The position numbers were made by a program, and so were the translations under genes. 64,000 nucleotides of DNA from Paenibacillus sp. (GTDB taxonomy: Bacteria > Bacillota > Bacilli > Paenibacillales > Paenibacillaceae), in contig JAFWEX010000050.1 of NCBI GenBank assembly GCA_017512705.1, positions 1-64,000 on the forward strand. The letters run 5' to 3'. The notes under the pieces were generated by a model that did no database searches, was not told the DNA's origin, and saw only the letters and a list, made by a program, of their open reading frames with translations. Position 1 is the first letter of the stretch. Each line of letters opens with the position of its first letter. Shown here piece after piece: positions 37,314-46,639 of this stretch.

Positions 37314-38354
37314 TTATTGTGCTGGCTGCTGTGTATTTTCCTCGTCACCACTAGCCGTTTTGTCTTCTTTGGTTTTCTCGTCTTCTGTATTGGCTGGCGG
37401 GTGGATAATATCCTGAACATGCTGTTTCAGTTTTTCTTCACTAGTTACCGTCAAGACTTGAGCACCACCAGGGGTGCGTTCCTCTTTCAACAGGTTCATT
37501 GGCGGAACTTGTTCACTGCCATTCATGCTGCTTTGGTAACCAAGTCCACCCAGTTTCCACATGTCAGAAAGCGTCAGGTTAGTGTCTACAAACGGGCTAA
37601 TCTCTTCCAGTATGGAAGGCAGCTTGGCAATCGTGGTCGTAGACTGCATTTTTGCAGTTACGGCCTTGAGAAGTTCACGCTGACGTTCAGAACGTGCGAA
37701 GTCAGACATCGCATCATGGCGAAAACGAACATACATCAAAGCTGTCTTGCCGTCCAGATGCTGGTAGCCCTTTTTCAGGTCGATATCGTACTCGTTATTG
37801 TCTGCTTTACTGGTATAGTGCATATCTTTCTCTACATCGAAGTCTACACCGCCAACGGCATCCACAAGTTTGATGAATCCTTGAAAATCGGTATACACAT
37901 AATACTGAACAGGGATACCAAGCAGGTCACTTGTTGCTTCCATCGCTACATTCGGACCGTGGGTAATGGCGGTATTAATCCGGTCTTTGCCATAACCATC
38001 GATATTCACGTAAGTATCACGCAGAATAGAGAAAAGATTAATTTTTTTGGTAAGCGGGTCGAGCGATACAACCATCATGCTGTCGGAACGGGGCACTTCA
38101 CCCTTTTTCATACCGCGTGCATCAACGCCCATAACCAATATGTTGACGGTCTCCGTACCTTCCCATTTCGGAGGGGCAGGGGTATTCACTTTCTCGACAT
38201 TTTTAATATTGGCAAAGGGAGAGTCCTCGCCTTTTTTCTGCAATCCATCCAACTGATTAAGAATAGAACCAAAATAATAGGCCGCTGCTCCTCCAATAAT
38301 TAACACGAAGGCGGCAAGAGAGATCCATAGGGTCCTCTTCGTCTTTCTGGTCAT
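37314..38354 (-). CDS. LytR-CpsA-Psr (LCP) family wall glycopolymer ligase
   Basis: A 346-residue membrane-anchored protein. A cytoplasmic basic start and a membrane segment (LWISLAAFVLIIGGAAAYYF) are followed by an external LCP domain with ILVMGVDARG, RSDSMMVVSLDP, the RDTYVNIDG motif and YVRFRHDAMSDFARSERQ. LCP proteins transfer teichoic acids or other glycopolymers from lipid carrier to peptidoglycan. The last 35 residues are a low-complexity acidic tail. AAAGGAG precedes the ATG. Confidence 0.93.
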   Translation of the reverse strand: MTRKTKRTLWISLAAFVLIIGGAAAYYFGSILNQLDGLQKKGEDSPFANIKNVEKVNTPAPPKWEGTETVNILVMGVDARGMKKGEVPRSDSMMVVSLDPLTKKINLFSILRDTYVNIDGYGKDRINTAITHGPNVAMEATSDLLGIPVQYYVYTDFQGFIKLVDAVGGVDFDVEKDMHYTSKADNNEYDIDLKKGYQHLDGKTALMYVRFRHDAMSDFARSERQRELLKAVTAKMQSTTTIAKLPSILEEISPFVDTNLTLSDMWKLGGLGYQSSMNGSEQVPPMNLLKEERTPGGAQVLTVTSEEKLKQHVQDIIHPPANTEDEKTKEDKTASGDEENTQQPAQ

Positions 38355-38491
38355 GCTAGCGCTCCTTTGTATTTAATATTAAAAAATAAACGAATGCAGT
38401 GCATATAAAGTTGCGTGTGAGTCGAAGCTTTCCGTTCGCTTCCTCTCCAAACTTCGAGGCAGAGGAGGCCGCTCCAGACTTTTTTTAAAGC

Positions 38492-38521
38492 TTGCTGAAT
38501 TTTGACTGTTACTATTATAAT
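38492..38521 (+). promoter_or_regulatory. Probable sigma-A promoter of the ABC-2 exporter operon
   Basis: -35 TTGCTG (38492-38497), 18-base spacer, -10 TATAAT (38516-38521), 50 bases before the ATPase gene. The -10 is perfect, the -35 is weak. Confidence 0.5.
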
Positions 38522-38571
38522 TTCTTTTTGGGCTACAAGCAATTTCAACAAAATCCAAGTGAGGTATAAAC

Positions 38572-39618
38572 ATGCTGGCGATTGATGTCAAAGATTTGCG
38601 AAAGTCGTTTAATGTCCAGAAAAGCCGTGGTGGGCTAAAGGGCGCGTTTCAAGATCTGTTTGCACGTCAATACCAGGAAGTATTGGCTGTGAATGATATT
38701 TCATTTCAGATACCGCAGGGAGAAATATGCGGTTATATTGGAGAAAATGGTGCCGGTAAATCAACAACAATCAAAATGTTGACCGGTATTTTGGTGCCTA
38801 CATCCGGGCATATATCTGTAGGTGGATATGTTCCATATCAGGAACGTGAGAAGTTTGTCAAAAATATTGGCGTGGTGTTTGGACAACGCAGCCAGCTATG
38901 GTGGGATATCGGTGTTATCGAGTCATTCCACTTGCTACGGAAAGTGTATCGTGTCGGCGAAGAAGACTTCCGCAGAAGGCTGGACGAGTTGATCGAGCGT
39001 CTTGAATTGCAGGACTTGTTAAGTCGTCCGGTGCGTAAGCTCAGTCTCGGTCAGCGGATGCGCTGTGAACTTGTGGCAGCTCTGCTCCACAACCCCAGCA
39101 TCGTATTTTTGGATGAGCCAACAATTGGTCTGGATATCGTGGTGAAGTCGGAGATTCGCGAATTTTTGAAAGACATGAACCAGGAGCATGGCACAACCAT
39201 TCTACTTACTACCCATGACTTACAGGATATCGAAGCTCTGTGCTCCCGAGTTATTATGTTGGATGCGGGCAGCATTATCTACGATGGCGGTCTGGATCAT
39301 CTTAAGTCCCAGTGGGGAACGGAGCGGGAGATTCGCTTCAAGTTCGGCACAGGCCATACCTTGGCACAGATGAATGAATGGACAGCTGCAATGCCTATAC
39401 GTTGGACCGTGGAGAATGAGCTATCGGCTTCTGTGTGGGTTCCACTGGAACTGAATGTATCGGACGTACTGGGACGTGTTGTAGGACAAGCGGATATTAC
39501 GGATATTCAGATTATTGAGACCAATACGGATGAGATTGTGCGCAGCATCTATCAGTCTGGTTCCGCCGAGCGTCCCGCGATTGTATCAGCAGGTAATGAA
39601 GCGGCAGGTGCATCCTAA
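38572..39618 (+). CDS. ABC-2 type exporter ATP-binding protein
   Basis: A 348-residue ATPase. Walker A is GENGAGKST, the signature is LSLGQRMR, and Walker B is IVFLDEP, followed by the TTHDLQDIE switch. The long N-terminus and the C-terminal 90-residue extension are typical of the subgroup that pairs with two DUF990-type permeases. The operon exports an unknown substrate. The permease gene follows without a gap. Confidence 0.92.
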   Translation: MLAIDVKDLRKSFNVQKSRGGLKGAFQDLFARQYQEVLAVNDISFQIPQGEICGYIGENGAGKSTTIKMLTGILVPTSGHISVGGYVPYQEREKFVKNIGVVFGQRSQLWWDIGVIESFHLLRKVYRVGEEDFRRRLDELIERLELQDLLSRPVRKLSLGQRMRCELVAALLHNPSIVFLDEPTIGLDIVVKSEIREFLKDMNQEHGTTILLTTHDLQDIEALCSRVIMLDAGSIIYDGGLDHLKSQWGTEREIRFKFGTGHTLAQMNEWTAAMPIRWTVENELSASVWVPLELNVSDVLGRVVGQADITDIQIIETNTDEIVRSIYQSGSAERPAIVSAGNEAAGAS

Positions 39619-40413
39619 ATGAATAGTGCATTTATCGATTTCATGCGCATTCGCTTTCTAACGATGCTTGCGTATCGAGTCAATTATTACTCTGGTATTT
39701 TGATATATACGCTGAATATTGGCGTGTATTACTTTACGTGGCAAGCTATTTATGGGGGAAGCGGCGAGATTGGTGGGTTTACCGCAGCTCAGATGACAAC
39801 GTACGTTGCTGTCTCATGGATGGCACGTGCCTTTTATTTTAACAATCTGGATCGGGAGATCGCTGCGGACATTCGGGATGGTTCCATTGCGATTCAATTC
39901 ATAAGACCGATTAACTATGTGTTGGTCAAAATGATGCAGGGGCTAGGTGAAGGGATCTTCCGCTTCTTGCTGCTTATGATTCCGGGCATGCTCATCGCGA
40001 TTCTTCTATTCCCAGTGGAACTTCCAACAGCCCCATCGGCGTGGATCGGTTTTCTGGTCATGTTGTTCTTCAGTTTCGTTATTAATTCCCAGATTAATGT
40101 CATTACGGGGTTGGCCGCATTTTTTGTGGAAAATAACGAAGGTATGATGCGCATGAAACGTGTGGTCGTCGACTTGTTCTCAGGCTTGATCATTCCCATC
40201 AGTTTGTACCCGGACTGGTTGTCTACGATTATGAAGGTGTTGCCATTTCAGGCGATTACATATCTGCCAGGCTCGGTCTTCACAGGTAGAGTAGAAGGCA
40301 CGGGCATCTGGAATGTGCTCGGCATTCAAGTGCTCTGGTTTGCATTGCTGCTATTGCCAATGGTGCTGATCTGGCGGCAGGCGCGAAAGCGTCTGTTTGT
40401 GCAAGGGGGGTAA
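39619..40413 (+). CDS. ABC-2 type exporter permease
   Basis: A 264-residue protein with six predicted membrane segments, including the LIIPISLYPDWLSTIMKVLPF stretch typical of the ABC2_membrane_6 family. It starts one base after the ATPase stop. It presumably forms a heterodimer with the next permease. Confidence 0.87.
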   Translation: MNSAFIDFMRIRFLTMLAYRVNYYSGILIYTLNIGVYYFTWQAIYGGSGEIGGFTAAQMTTYVAVSWMARAFYFNNLDREIAADIRDGSIAIQFIRPINYVLVKMMQGLGEGIFRFLLLMIPGMLIAILLFPVELPTAPSAWIGFLVMLFFSFVINSQINVITGLAAFFVENNEGMMRMKRVVVDLFSGLIIPISLYPDWLSTIMKVLPFQAITYLPGSVFTGRVEGTGIWNVLGIQVLWFALLLLPMVLIWRQARKRLFVQGG

Positions 40414-40417
40414 GCGG

Positions 40418-41203
40418 ATGTACTATATCGGTCTGATCTGGGAATATTTCAAAAACTATATGAAGACACGTCTTACCTACCGCGCCGATTTCTGGGTCGA
40501 GATCATCTCGGATCTGTTATTTCAGGCAACCAATCTGATCTTTATCTTTGTGGTCTTCCGGCATACGGATAATCTCGGTGGCTGGAGTGAGGCAGAAGTA
40601 TTATTTGTATATGGGTTCTTTATGGTGCCTTATGGTATGTTTAGTTGCTTTATTAATCTGTGGGGATTCAGTGAGCGATACATTGTCAAAGGAGAGATGG
40701 ATCGTATTCTGACACGCCCCGCACATAACCTGTTTCAGATTTTACTTGAAAATGTAGATCCGCCCGCTCTTGTAGGCTCGTTTATTGGGTTGATTATCAT
40801 GATCTTCAGCGGTGCAGAGATGGGGTTAACTTTGGAATGGTGGCACATCCCGGCATTGATCATTCTGGCATTCAGTTCGGTTCTGATCTATGCAGGTATC
40901 TACACAACATTGACGTCCTTATCATTCTACTCCGATGCACCGACAGGGATTTTGCCGCTGATGTATAATATTCAAGGATATGGACGTTACCCGGTAACGA
41001 TCTACAATAGAGCCATTCAGGTGTTGCTGACTTGGATTATACCGTTTGCTTTTGTGGGCATCTATCCGGCAGCCTTGTTCCTCGATCGAGTCGAGATGCA
41101 TCGCATGGCCTTACTTACTCCGGTTATGGGACTTGTATTTGCTACCATTGGACTTACCATGTGGAATTTTGGTGTGAAACGGTATCGGGGGGCCGGTTCA
41201 TGA
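40418..41203 (+). CDS. ABC-2 type exporter permease, DUF990-like
   Basis: A 261-residue six-segment permease, paralogue of the preceding one (start YYIGLIWEYFKNYMKTRLTYR is typical). The ATG at 40418 has AAGGGGGG upstream; the earlier TTG reading overlaps the previous gene. With the two genes before it, this makes a complete exporter with no obvious cargo gene. Confidence 0.87.
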   Translation: MYYIGLIWEYFKNYMKTRLTYRADFWVEIISDLLFQATNLIFIFVVFRHTDNLGGWSEAEVLFVYGFFMVPYGMFSCFINLWGFSERYIVKGEMDRILTRPAHNLFQILLENVDPPALVGSFIGLIIMIFSGAEMGLTLEWWHIPALIILAFSSVLIYAGIYTTLTSLSFYSDAPTGILPLMYNIQGYGRYPVTIYNRAIQVLLTWIIPFAFVGIYPAALFLDRVEMHRMALLTPVMGLVFATIGLTMWNFGVKRYRGAGS

Positions 41204-41283
41204 CGAGCCTAAATGAAGAATGTACACTTTAAGATTTAAGATTCCAAGGATTTCATAATGTGAATTTCAGGGAGGACATCAAG

Positions 41284-41748
41284 ATGACTTTAACAGAAGG
41301 TATGCAAGTTGCGGATTTTGAACTGCCATCCAGCTCCGGAGAGTCCGTGAAGCTGTCTGATTTTCGTGGCAAACGTGTGCTGATCTACTTCTATCCGAAG
41401 GACATGACCACGGCATGTACACAACAAGCTTGTGACTTCCGAGATCGCCATGAGGCGTTTCAGGGGTTGAATACGGTCATTCTGGGCATTAGCACCGATC
41501 CTATGAAACAACATGACAAATTCATTGCTAAATATGGATTGCCTTTCATGCTGTTATCCGATGAGGAACATGTTGTTGCTGAACAGTTTGGCGTATGGCA
41601 GCTGAAGAAGATGTACGGTAAGGAGTATATGGGCATCGTGCGTTCCACGTTCCTGCTGGATGAAGAGGGTAAGTTAATCAAGCAATGGACCAAGGTGCGT
41701 GTGAAGGGACACATTGAAGAGGCGCTGGAGACGGTTAAGGCTCTTTAA
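41284..41748 (+). CDS. bcp: Bcp-type thioredoxin-dependent peroxiredoxin
   Basis: A 154-residue atypical 2-Cys peroxiredoxin that reduces hydroperoxides. The peroxidatic and resolving cysteines are in TACTQQACDFRD, four residues apart, as in Bcp/PrxQ. YFYPKD and the later RSTFLLDEEG are family motifs. The ATG at 41284 has GGGAGG upstream. It stands as a single gene. Confidence 0.93.
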   Translation: MTLTEGMQVADFELPSSSGESVKLSDFRGKRVLIYFYPKDMTTACTQQACDFRDRHEAFQGLNTVILGISTDPMKQHDKFIAKYGLPFMLLSDEEHVVAEQFGVWQLKKMYGKEYMGIVRSTFLLDEEGKLIKQWTKVRVKGHIEEALETVKAL

Positions 41749-41782
41749 AATCATCACATTCTAATGATAAAAATAAGACGAT

Positions 41783-41832
41783 CAGGCTGTATCCATGGGT
41801 GAAAAAGACCCGGATGCAGCCTGTTTATTTTG
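41783..41832 (+). terminator. Rho-independent terminator
   Basis: A long imperfect stem (41783-41800 with 41808-41823, outer CAGGCTG/CAGCCTG) is followed by TTTATTTTG. It ends the bcp transcript. Confidence 0.8.
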
Positions 41833-41948
41833 TTTTCGCGATTATATCGAAATAGCTGAGCGGTAACTGGCACAAACTCGGTTACAAGCAGATGCCAAAA
41901 AAGCCGTGCAGGTACACGACTCTAGGAAATAGATTGAACAGACCTTCA

Positions 41949-42605
41949 TTAGTCTGCATTTTGCTTTTGTCTTTGGTGAGCTGGGGCGGTATTACGACGC
42001 GAGCGGTGAAACAAGGATTTTCGATAACGATATACGATAACACAGATCAGGAGCAAGGCAATTGCTGCTAGAATGTACGCTGTATATTGATGAGCAAGTG
42101 AGAATACGGCACTCCAGCCGGGACCAAATAATTTGCCGATGCCCAGAAACAATACAACCCAGAAGAGCGCCCCGGAGTATGCGTACAGGACAAATTTACG
42201 GAACGGAATCGCAGCAATGCCTGAGAAATACCCCGTGAAATGACGTACGCCGGGAATGAAATATCCGATGAAAATCAGGCCGTAACCATATTTGGAGAAC
42301 CACTTCTGCGTTTTGTCCAGCTTGTCCGGTTTGAGGAAAAACCATTTTCCGTACTTCATGATAAAAGGTAATCCGGCTTTGGCTCCAATAAAATATGTAA
42401 TCGTCATGCCAATAGTTGTTCCTAAAAAGGCCAAAATAACAAGCCTTCCGAAGTCCAGCTGTCCTTTGTAGGACAAGAACCCTGCATAAGCCATCGTTGT
42501 TTCTCCGGGGAAGGGTAGTGCTATAAACTCCAGCAGTAGGCCAAAAAACAATACACTATATCCATAAGACCCGAATAGTTGCTGGACCTTCTCAAGTAAT
42601 TCCAA
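41949..42605 (-). CDS. DedA-family membrane protein
   Basis: A 218-residue membrane protein with the DedA/SNARE-associated signature: LLEFIALPFPGETTMAYAGFL, GTTIGMTITYFIGAKAG and IGYFIPGVRHFTGYFSGIA. DedA proteins help recycle the undecaprenyl-phosphate or lipid carriers and support proton-motive force. I prefer the TTG at 42605, with AGGAG nine bases upstream; the GTG at 42614 is only one base from that site. Confidence 0.9.
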   Translation of the reverse strand: MELLEKVQQLFGSYGYSVLFFGLLLEFIALPFPGETTMAYAGFLSYKGQLDFGRLVILAFLGTTIGMTITYFIGAKAGLPFIMKYGKWFFLKPDKLDKTQKWFSKYGYGLIFIGYFIPGVRHFTGYFSGIAAIPFRKFVLYAYSGALFWVVLFLGIGKLFGPGWSAVFSLAHQYTAYILAAIALLLICVIVYRYRKSLFHRSRRNTAPAHQRQKQNAD

Positions 42606-42857
42606 TAGGTTCACACTCCTGAAAATATCATATGAATCAGGCAGTATAGACAGTTGAATGCCCGTTCAAGTTCTTTATTTTTCTAATGCTACTCAATTGA
42701 TGATGAAGAATCAATGACTCCATGTAGAGGACGATCACACTTCGTGCTAAATAATAGATTGAATGACGTCTATTTTGCGATCTGTCTCCATATAATTCTA
42801 ACAAATCTGCTGAAGTCTATCAGCAAATTCAATAGAGTGCTGGAGGTTGATTCTCGA

Positions 42858-44162
42858 ATGGCGCAGAGATCACAAGAATGGATGAAATTAAAAGGAATGC
42901 TTACTGGACAGCAAACTTTAGATCATTCCTGTGGGAGAGAGCATAAGTGGCAACGTCTGATGATATGGTGTTCATTCGCTGTATTGCTGCTGACGGGTGT
43001 GCTTGGAGTGCATACACCTTCTGTCGCAGCAGCGGAAAAAAGGGATAGCTCAGACAAGGTTGTCTATTTGAGCTTTGACGATGGACCGGGCAAGCATACG
43101 TCAGAAATTTTGGATATTTTACGCGATGCGAACGTTTCTGCTACTTTTTTTGTACTCGGAGAACATGCGGAACGCATGCCTGAGATGATCAAGCGCATCT
43201 ATCGCGAGAGCCATGCTATTGGCAATCATACATATAACCATGAATATAGCGAGATTTACCGAAATTTTCAAACGTTCTGGCAACAGATAAAACAAACGGA
43301 AGATATCGTTAACGACATTGTTGGTATTCGTCCTGCGCTTGTTCGAGCTCCTGGAGGAACATACGGACATTTTGACCACACTTATTTTGAGTTATTGAAA
43401 AAGGCAGGCTACACTGTCGTGGACTGGAACGTCGATAGTGGTGATTCGAAGCGAAGAAATGTGCCTGCTAGCGAGATTACAGCTCATGCTACAGATATTC
43501 CCGCTGGCACGTCTTCTGCCGTGGTTCTGATGCATGATGGTGGTGCGCATGCGGAGACGGTGAAGGCACTCCCTAATATTATTCGATATTATAAGCAACA
43601 AGGGTACCGTTTTGAAGTGATGCAGGCTTCGGATCAACCCGTGCAATTCCAAGTCAAACCTGCGGTTAAGTATAAAAATCGTCAGACACCGAGTGCTAGC
43701 TGGATTGCCCGAAATATAGACACCAACGCAGCACAATGGGTTGCAGCCAAACCATTTAAGATCGAACTGGGATACATGACTGTTGAACTGAGTTCGGACG
43801 AATATCGAATCAAAGATCAGGAGATACTCGTTCCACTACGTGATTATATCAACAAGCTGGGAGGCCGCATAAGTTGGGATCAATCCACAGGTACTGCGAC
43901 CACCTGGTGGAGGGACAAGATTGTGCAGATCGACCCGGACCAGGGGATGTTGACGTCCAAACGTTTACATGATCGGAATGGTCAATTCGTTCAGGCTGTA
44001 ATGGAGAGACGTGAGGGAACGATCTGGGTATCGGTGGGTGACTTGATGGAGCAGTTTGGGGCGAAAAAACATAAGATACATTCTAGGGACAGTGAGTGGG
44101 TCATGACGATTGATCCGCCATGGACGTCTATGGATGACAGGCATTGCTATAGCAAGATTTGA
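42858..44162 (+). CDS. Secreted polysaccharide deacetylase with copper-amine-oxidase-like domain
   Basis: A 434-residue exported protein. The hydrophobic signal segment WCSFAVLLLTGVLGV ends at SVAAAE. The NodB deacetylase domain shows LSFDDGPGKHTS (metal Asp), GNHTYNH (His pair) and RAPGG, so it probably removes acetyl groups from peptidoglycan or chitin-like glycans. The last 110 residues form a copper-amine-oxidase-N-like domain (ILVPLRDYINKLGG, WDQSTGT), as in the SGNH hydrolase at 17-18 kb. The ATG at 42858 has GGAGGT upstream; the longer reading lacks one. Confidence 0.9.
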   Translation: MAQRSQEWMKLKGMLTGQQTLDHSCGREHKWQRLMIWCSFAVLLLTGVLGVHTPSVAAAEKRDSSDKVVYLSFDDGPGKHTSEILDILRDANVSATFFVLGEHAERMPEMIKRIYRESHAIGNHTYNHEYSEIYRNFQTFWQQIKQTEDIVNDIVGIRPALVRAPGGTYGHFDHTYFELLKKAGYTVVDWNVDSGDSKRRNVPASEITAHATDIPAGTSSAVVLMHDGGAHAETVKALPNIIRYYKQQGYRFEVMQASDQPVQFQVKPAVKYKNRQTPSASWIARNIDTNAAQWVAAKPFKIELGYMTVELSSDEYRIKDQEILVPLRDYINKLGGRISWDQSTGTATTWWRDKIVQIDPDQGMLTSKRLHDRNGQFVQAVMERREGTIWVSVGDLMEQFGAKKHKIHSRDSEWVMTIDPPWTSMDDRHCYSKI

Positions 44163-44264
44163 AAGAAACTACGAATGAACTGACTAATCTCTCTACTTCC
44201 GGGCAACAATGAATCATAGATTACGATAACAGGATTCAATGGCAAGGAAGGAGAGTTTAGTCTA

Positions 44265-45257
44265 ATGACCAAGAACCGGATAGAGCAGGACCATGCCACC
44301 GAGCTGTTGAACAGGCTCAGCAATCGAATCGCCGATGTAATCATCGGCAAGAAGCAGGAAATTCAATATATACTTGCTGCGATGCTGAGTGAAGGACATG
44401 TTCTATTGGAGGATGTACCGGGTACAGGGAAAACAATGCTTATTCGCACGATAGCTTCCTCATTAAACTGTTCGATGGGACGTATTCAGTGTACGCCGGA
44501 TGTGATGCCGACGGATGTAACAGGTGTATCTGTTTATCATGCCCCTACAGGAGAGTTCAGTTTCCGATCAGGGCCGATCATGAACAATATTGTGCTTACC
44601 GATGAGATTAACCGTGCCTCTCCAAGGACACAGTCTTCTCTTCTAGAGGCCATGGAGGAGCGCAGTGTGACCGTCGATGGCAAGACTTATGCATTACCCA
44701 GACCTTTTCTACTTCTAGCAACACAGAATCCGCTCCAGTTCGAAGGCACCTATCGTCTGCCGGAGGCTCAGTTGGACAGGTTCATGATGCGGATTACGTT
44801 AGGGTATCCCGAGCCTGAGCAAGAAGTAGAGTTACTTTCCCGTGAACGGAGCAAGGACATACTGGAGAGCATGCGACCGATGATGTTAGCTGAGGAAATT
44901 GTGGCGATACAGCGTGAGGTAAGAAAGGTGCATGTGGACACCGTGATCAAGGAATATCTGGTGGCAATTTCAGTGGCAACACGAAGTCATGATGCGGTTC
45001 GTCTTGGCATTAGTCCCCGAGGAACACTGGCCTGGATGACTGCAGTGCAAGCATACGCCTATTTGCAAGGACGCAGCTACGTTGTGCCGGATGACGTTCA
45101 ATCCATGGCTATACCCGTCCTCTGTCATCGAATTCAGTTGAAATCTATGAACAGAGCGGATGCGAGTTCAGTGCAGGAGCAGGTGATTCATGAAGTATTA
45201 TCATCGGTGCCTGTACCCGTGCAGATGAGTGGTCAGGGAAGAGGACGTCGCGCATGA
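44265..45257 (+). CDS. MoxR-family AAA+ ATPase
   Basis: A 330-residue ATPase with Walker A EDVPGTGKT, Walker B LTDEINRA, and the sensor-1 ATQNP motif. MoxR proteins are chaperones for folding or metal insertion in partner complexes. It starts a three-gene operon with a DUF58 protein and a membrane transglutaminase, a widespread unit of unsettled purpose. AAGGAGAG precedes the ATG. The stop overlaps the next start (ATGA). Confidence 0.93.
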   Translation: MTKNRIEQDHATELLNRLSNRIADVIIGKKQEIQYILAAMLSEGHVLLEDVPGTGKTMLIRTIASSLNCSMGRIQCTPDVMPTDVTGVSVYHAPTGEFSFRSGPIMNNIVLTDEINRASPRTQSSLLEAMEERSVTVDGKTYALPRPFLLLATQNPLQFEGTYRLPEAQLDRFMMRITLGYPEPEQEVELLSRERSKDILESMRPMMLAEEIVAIQREVRKVHVDTVIKEYLVAISVATRSHDAVRLGISPRGTLAWMTAVQAYAYLQGRSYVVPDDVQSMAIPVLCHRIQLKSMNRADASSVQEQVIHEVLSSVPVPVQMSGQGRGRRA

Positions 45258-46639
45258 AAAGGAGCCGAGGGAGCCTGATTCCAATGCTAATTTCTGTTCT
45301 TCTGGGCGGTTTCTATCTCTGGCATGGAGGAAAAGCGACATTATTTCTGTTAGCGGTATCCGTACTAATTGTGATATATGGACAATTTCTTCACACATTT
45401 GGCCCTCGTCACGTCCATATTCACAGGAATATAAGACAAGGCCAGATTGCTGCTGGGGAGAGTATACGTGTTCAGGTCGAACTAGAGCTAAGGAGTCCAC
45501 TTCCGCTATTATGGATGATGGTTTGCGACAGCACCCCTGGAGGTGTACATCGTAAATTGCTTTTTCCAGGCTTGAAGAGACGTTGGTCTTATCAATATGA
45601 GATAACGGGTCTCCCACGTGGAGTTCATGCCTGGAAGGAAGGGCGAGTATACTGGGGTGATATTTTTGGATGGAATAAGGCATACACATCGATCCAAGGA
45701 GAAGAGCCGGTTGTGGTGGTACCTGCTTCAGGAAATGACGGGACGCACTTCTGGTCGGGAGGCTGGTCTCATCTTGAGGAAGGCATGGGAGCACAGTCTC
45801 AGCTGCAAGGTGGATCTGGAACGGAAGTCAGGGAATATCAGCAGGGGGATTCGTTTAACCGGATTCATTGGAAAAGTACAGCCCGAACTGGAAAGTTGCA
45901 TACACGGATTACTGAAATGTCGCCGAGTCACTTGCTGACGATCATGGTATATGAAGAGAGTTCGGGATATGAGAGCTTTGTTGATGAACATCAGACACAT
46001 GAGTCATTTGAACGAGCGGTACAGGGTGCGGCCAGTTGGGCTTATGAGGCGGCTAATTTAGAGACTCCTTTTAGGCTATGGCTTAGTGGAGAAGCGCTGG
46101 TAAGTCAAGCAGATACGTCCACTGAAGGCGTGTTATGGAGTGAAACAAAGACGAGCCGAAACGATAGTATGCATGATAGCCGTGGAATGAGTGATGACCT
46201 AGACGAGGATCTGTCTTATGCGTTAAAGAAACTGGCCTATGCCCGCTTGCGTAAAGACCGCCGGGTAAGTCCTGGAGTTCGATTGGATGTTAGCAAGCTT
46301 GAACTTCTTCCCCATGGATCAAGTATCGTTATATTCACAGGCCAGTTGGATGAGCGATTGGTTGTATGGCTTGAATATGCGGCTATACTTGGGTATCAGA
46401 CGACTGTATATGTAACGGAAACCTCTGAAGAGACGGAGGGGCGTACCCCTGTTGGGAAGGGCTTGTCTTCTTTTTCACGAGAAGAAGTTACATCGAATTC
46501 ATCCCAAAAGACAGGGACTTCCGAAGAATGGGCTGCACGCCTGGTATCTCAGGGGATAAGGGTGGTAAACCAGGAGAATCTTGCGGGGAACGATGTTTTG
46601 CTTAGCGGGAAGGCGGGGATTGTTGATGTGGGGGCGTAA
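45254..46639 (+). CDS. DUF58-domain membrane protein
   Basis: A 461-residue protein: two N-terminal membrane segments (MLISVLLGGFYLW and LFLLAVSVLIVIYG), a beta-rich region, and a DUF58 core marked by REYQQGDSFNRIHWKSTARTG. DUF58 proteins are vWA-like and accompany MoxR ATPases. The C-terminal 120 residues are less conserved and Ser/Thr/Glu-rich. It overlaps both neighbours in the operon. Confidence 0.9.
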   Translation: MKRSRGSLIPMLISVLLGGFYLWHGGKATLFLLAVSVLIVIYGQFLHTFGPRHVHIHRNIRQGQIAAGESIRVQVELELRSPLPLLWMMVCDSTPGGVHRKLLFPGLKRRWSYQYEITGLPRGVHAWKEGRVYWGDIFGWNKAYTSIQGEEPVVVVPASGNDGTHFWSGGWSHLEEGMGAQSQLQGGSGTEVREYQQGDSFNRIHWKSTARTGKLHTRITEMSPSHLLTIMVYEESSGYESFVDEHQTHESFERAVQGAASWAYEAANLETPFRLWLSGEALVSQADTSTEGVLWSETKTSRNDSMHDSRGMSDDLDEDLSYALKKLAYARLRKDRRVSPGVRLDVSKLELLPHGSSIVIFTGQLDERLVVWLEYAAILGYQTTVYVTETSEETEGRTPVGKGLSSFSREEVTSNSSQKTGTSEEWAARLVSQGIRVVNQENLAGNDVLLSGKAGIVDVGA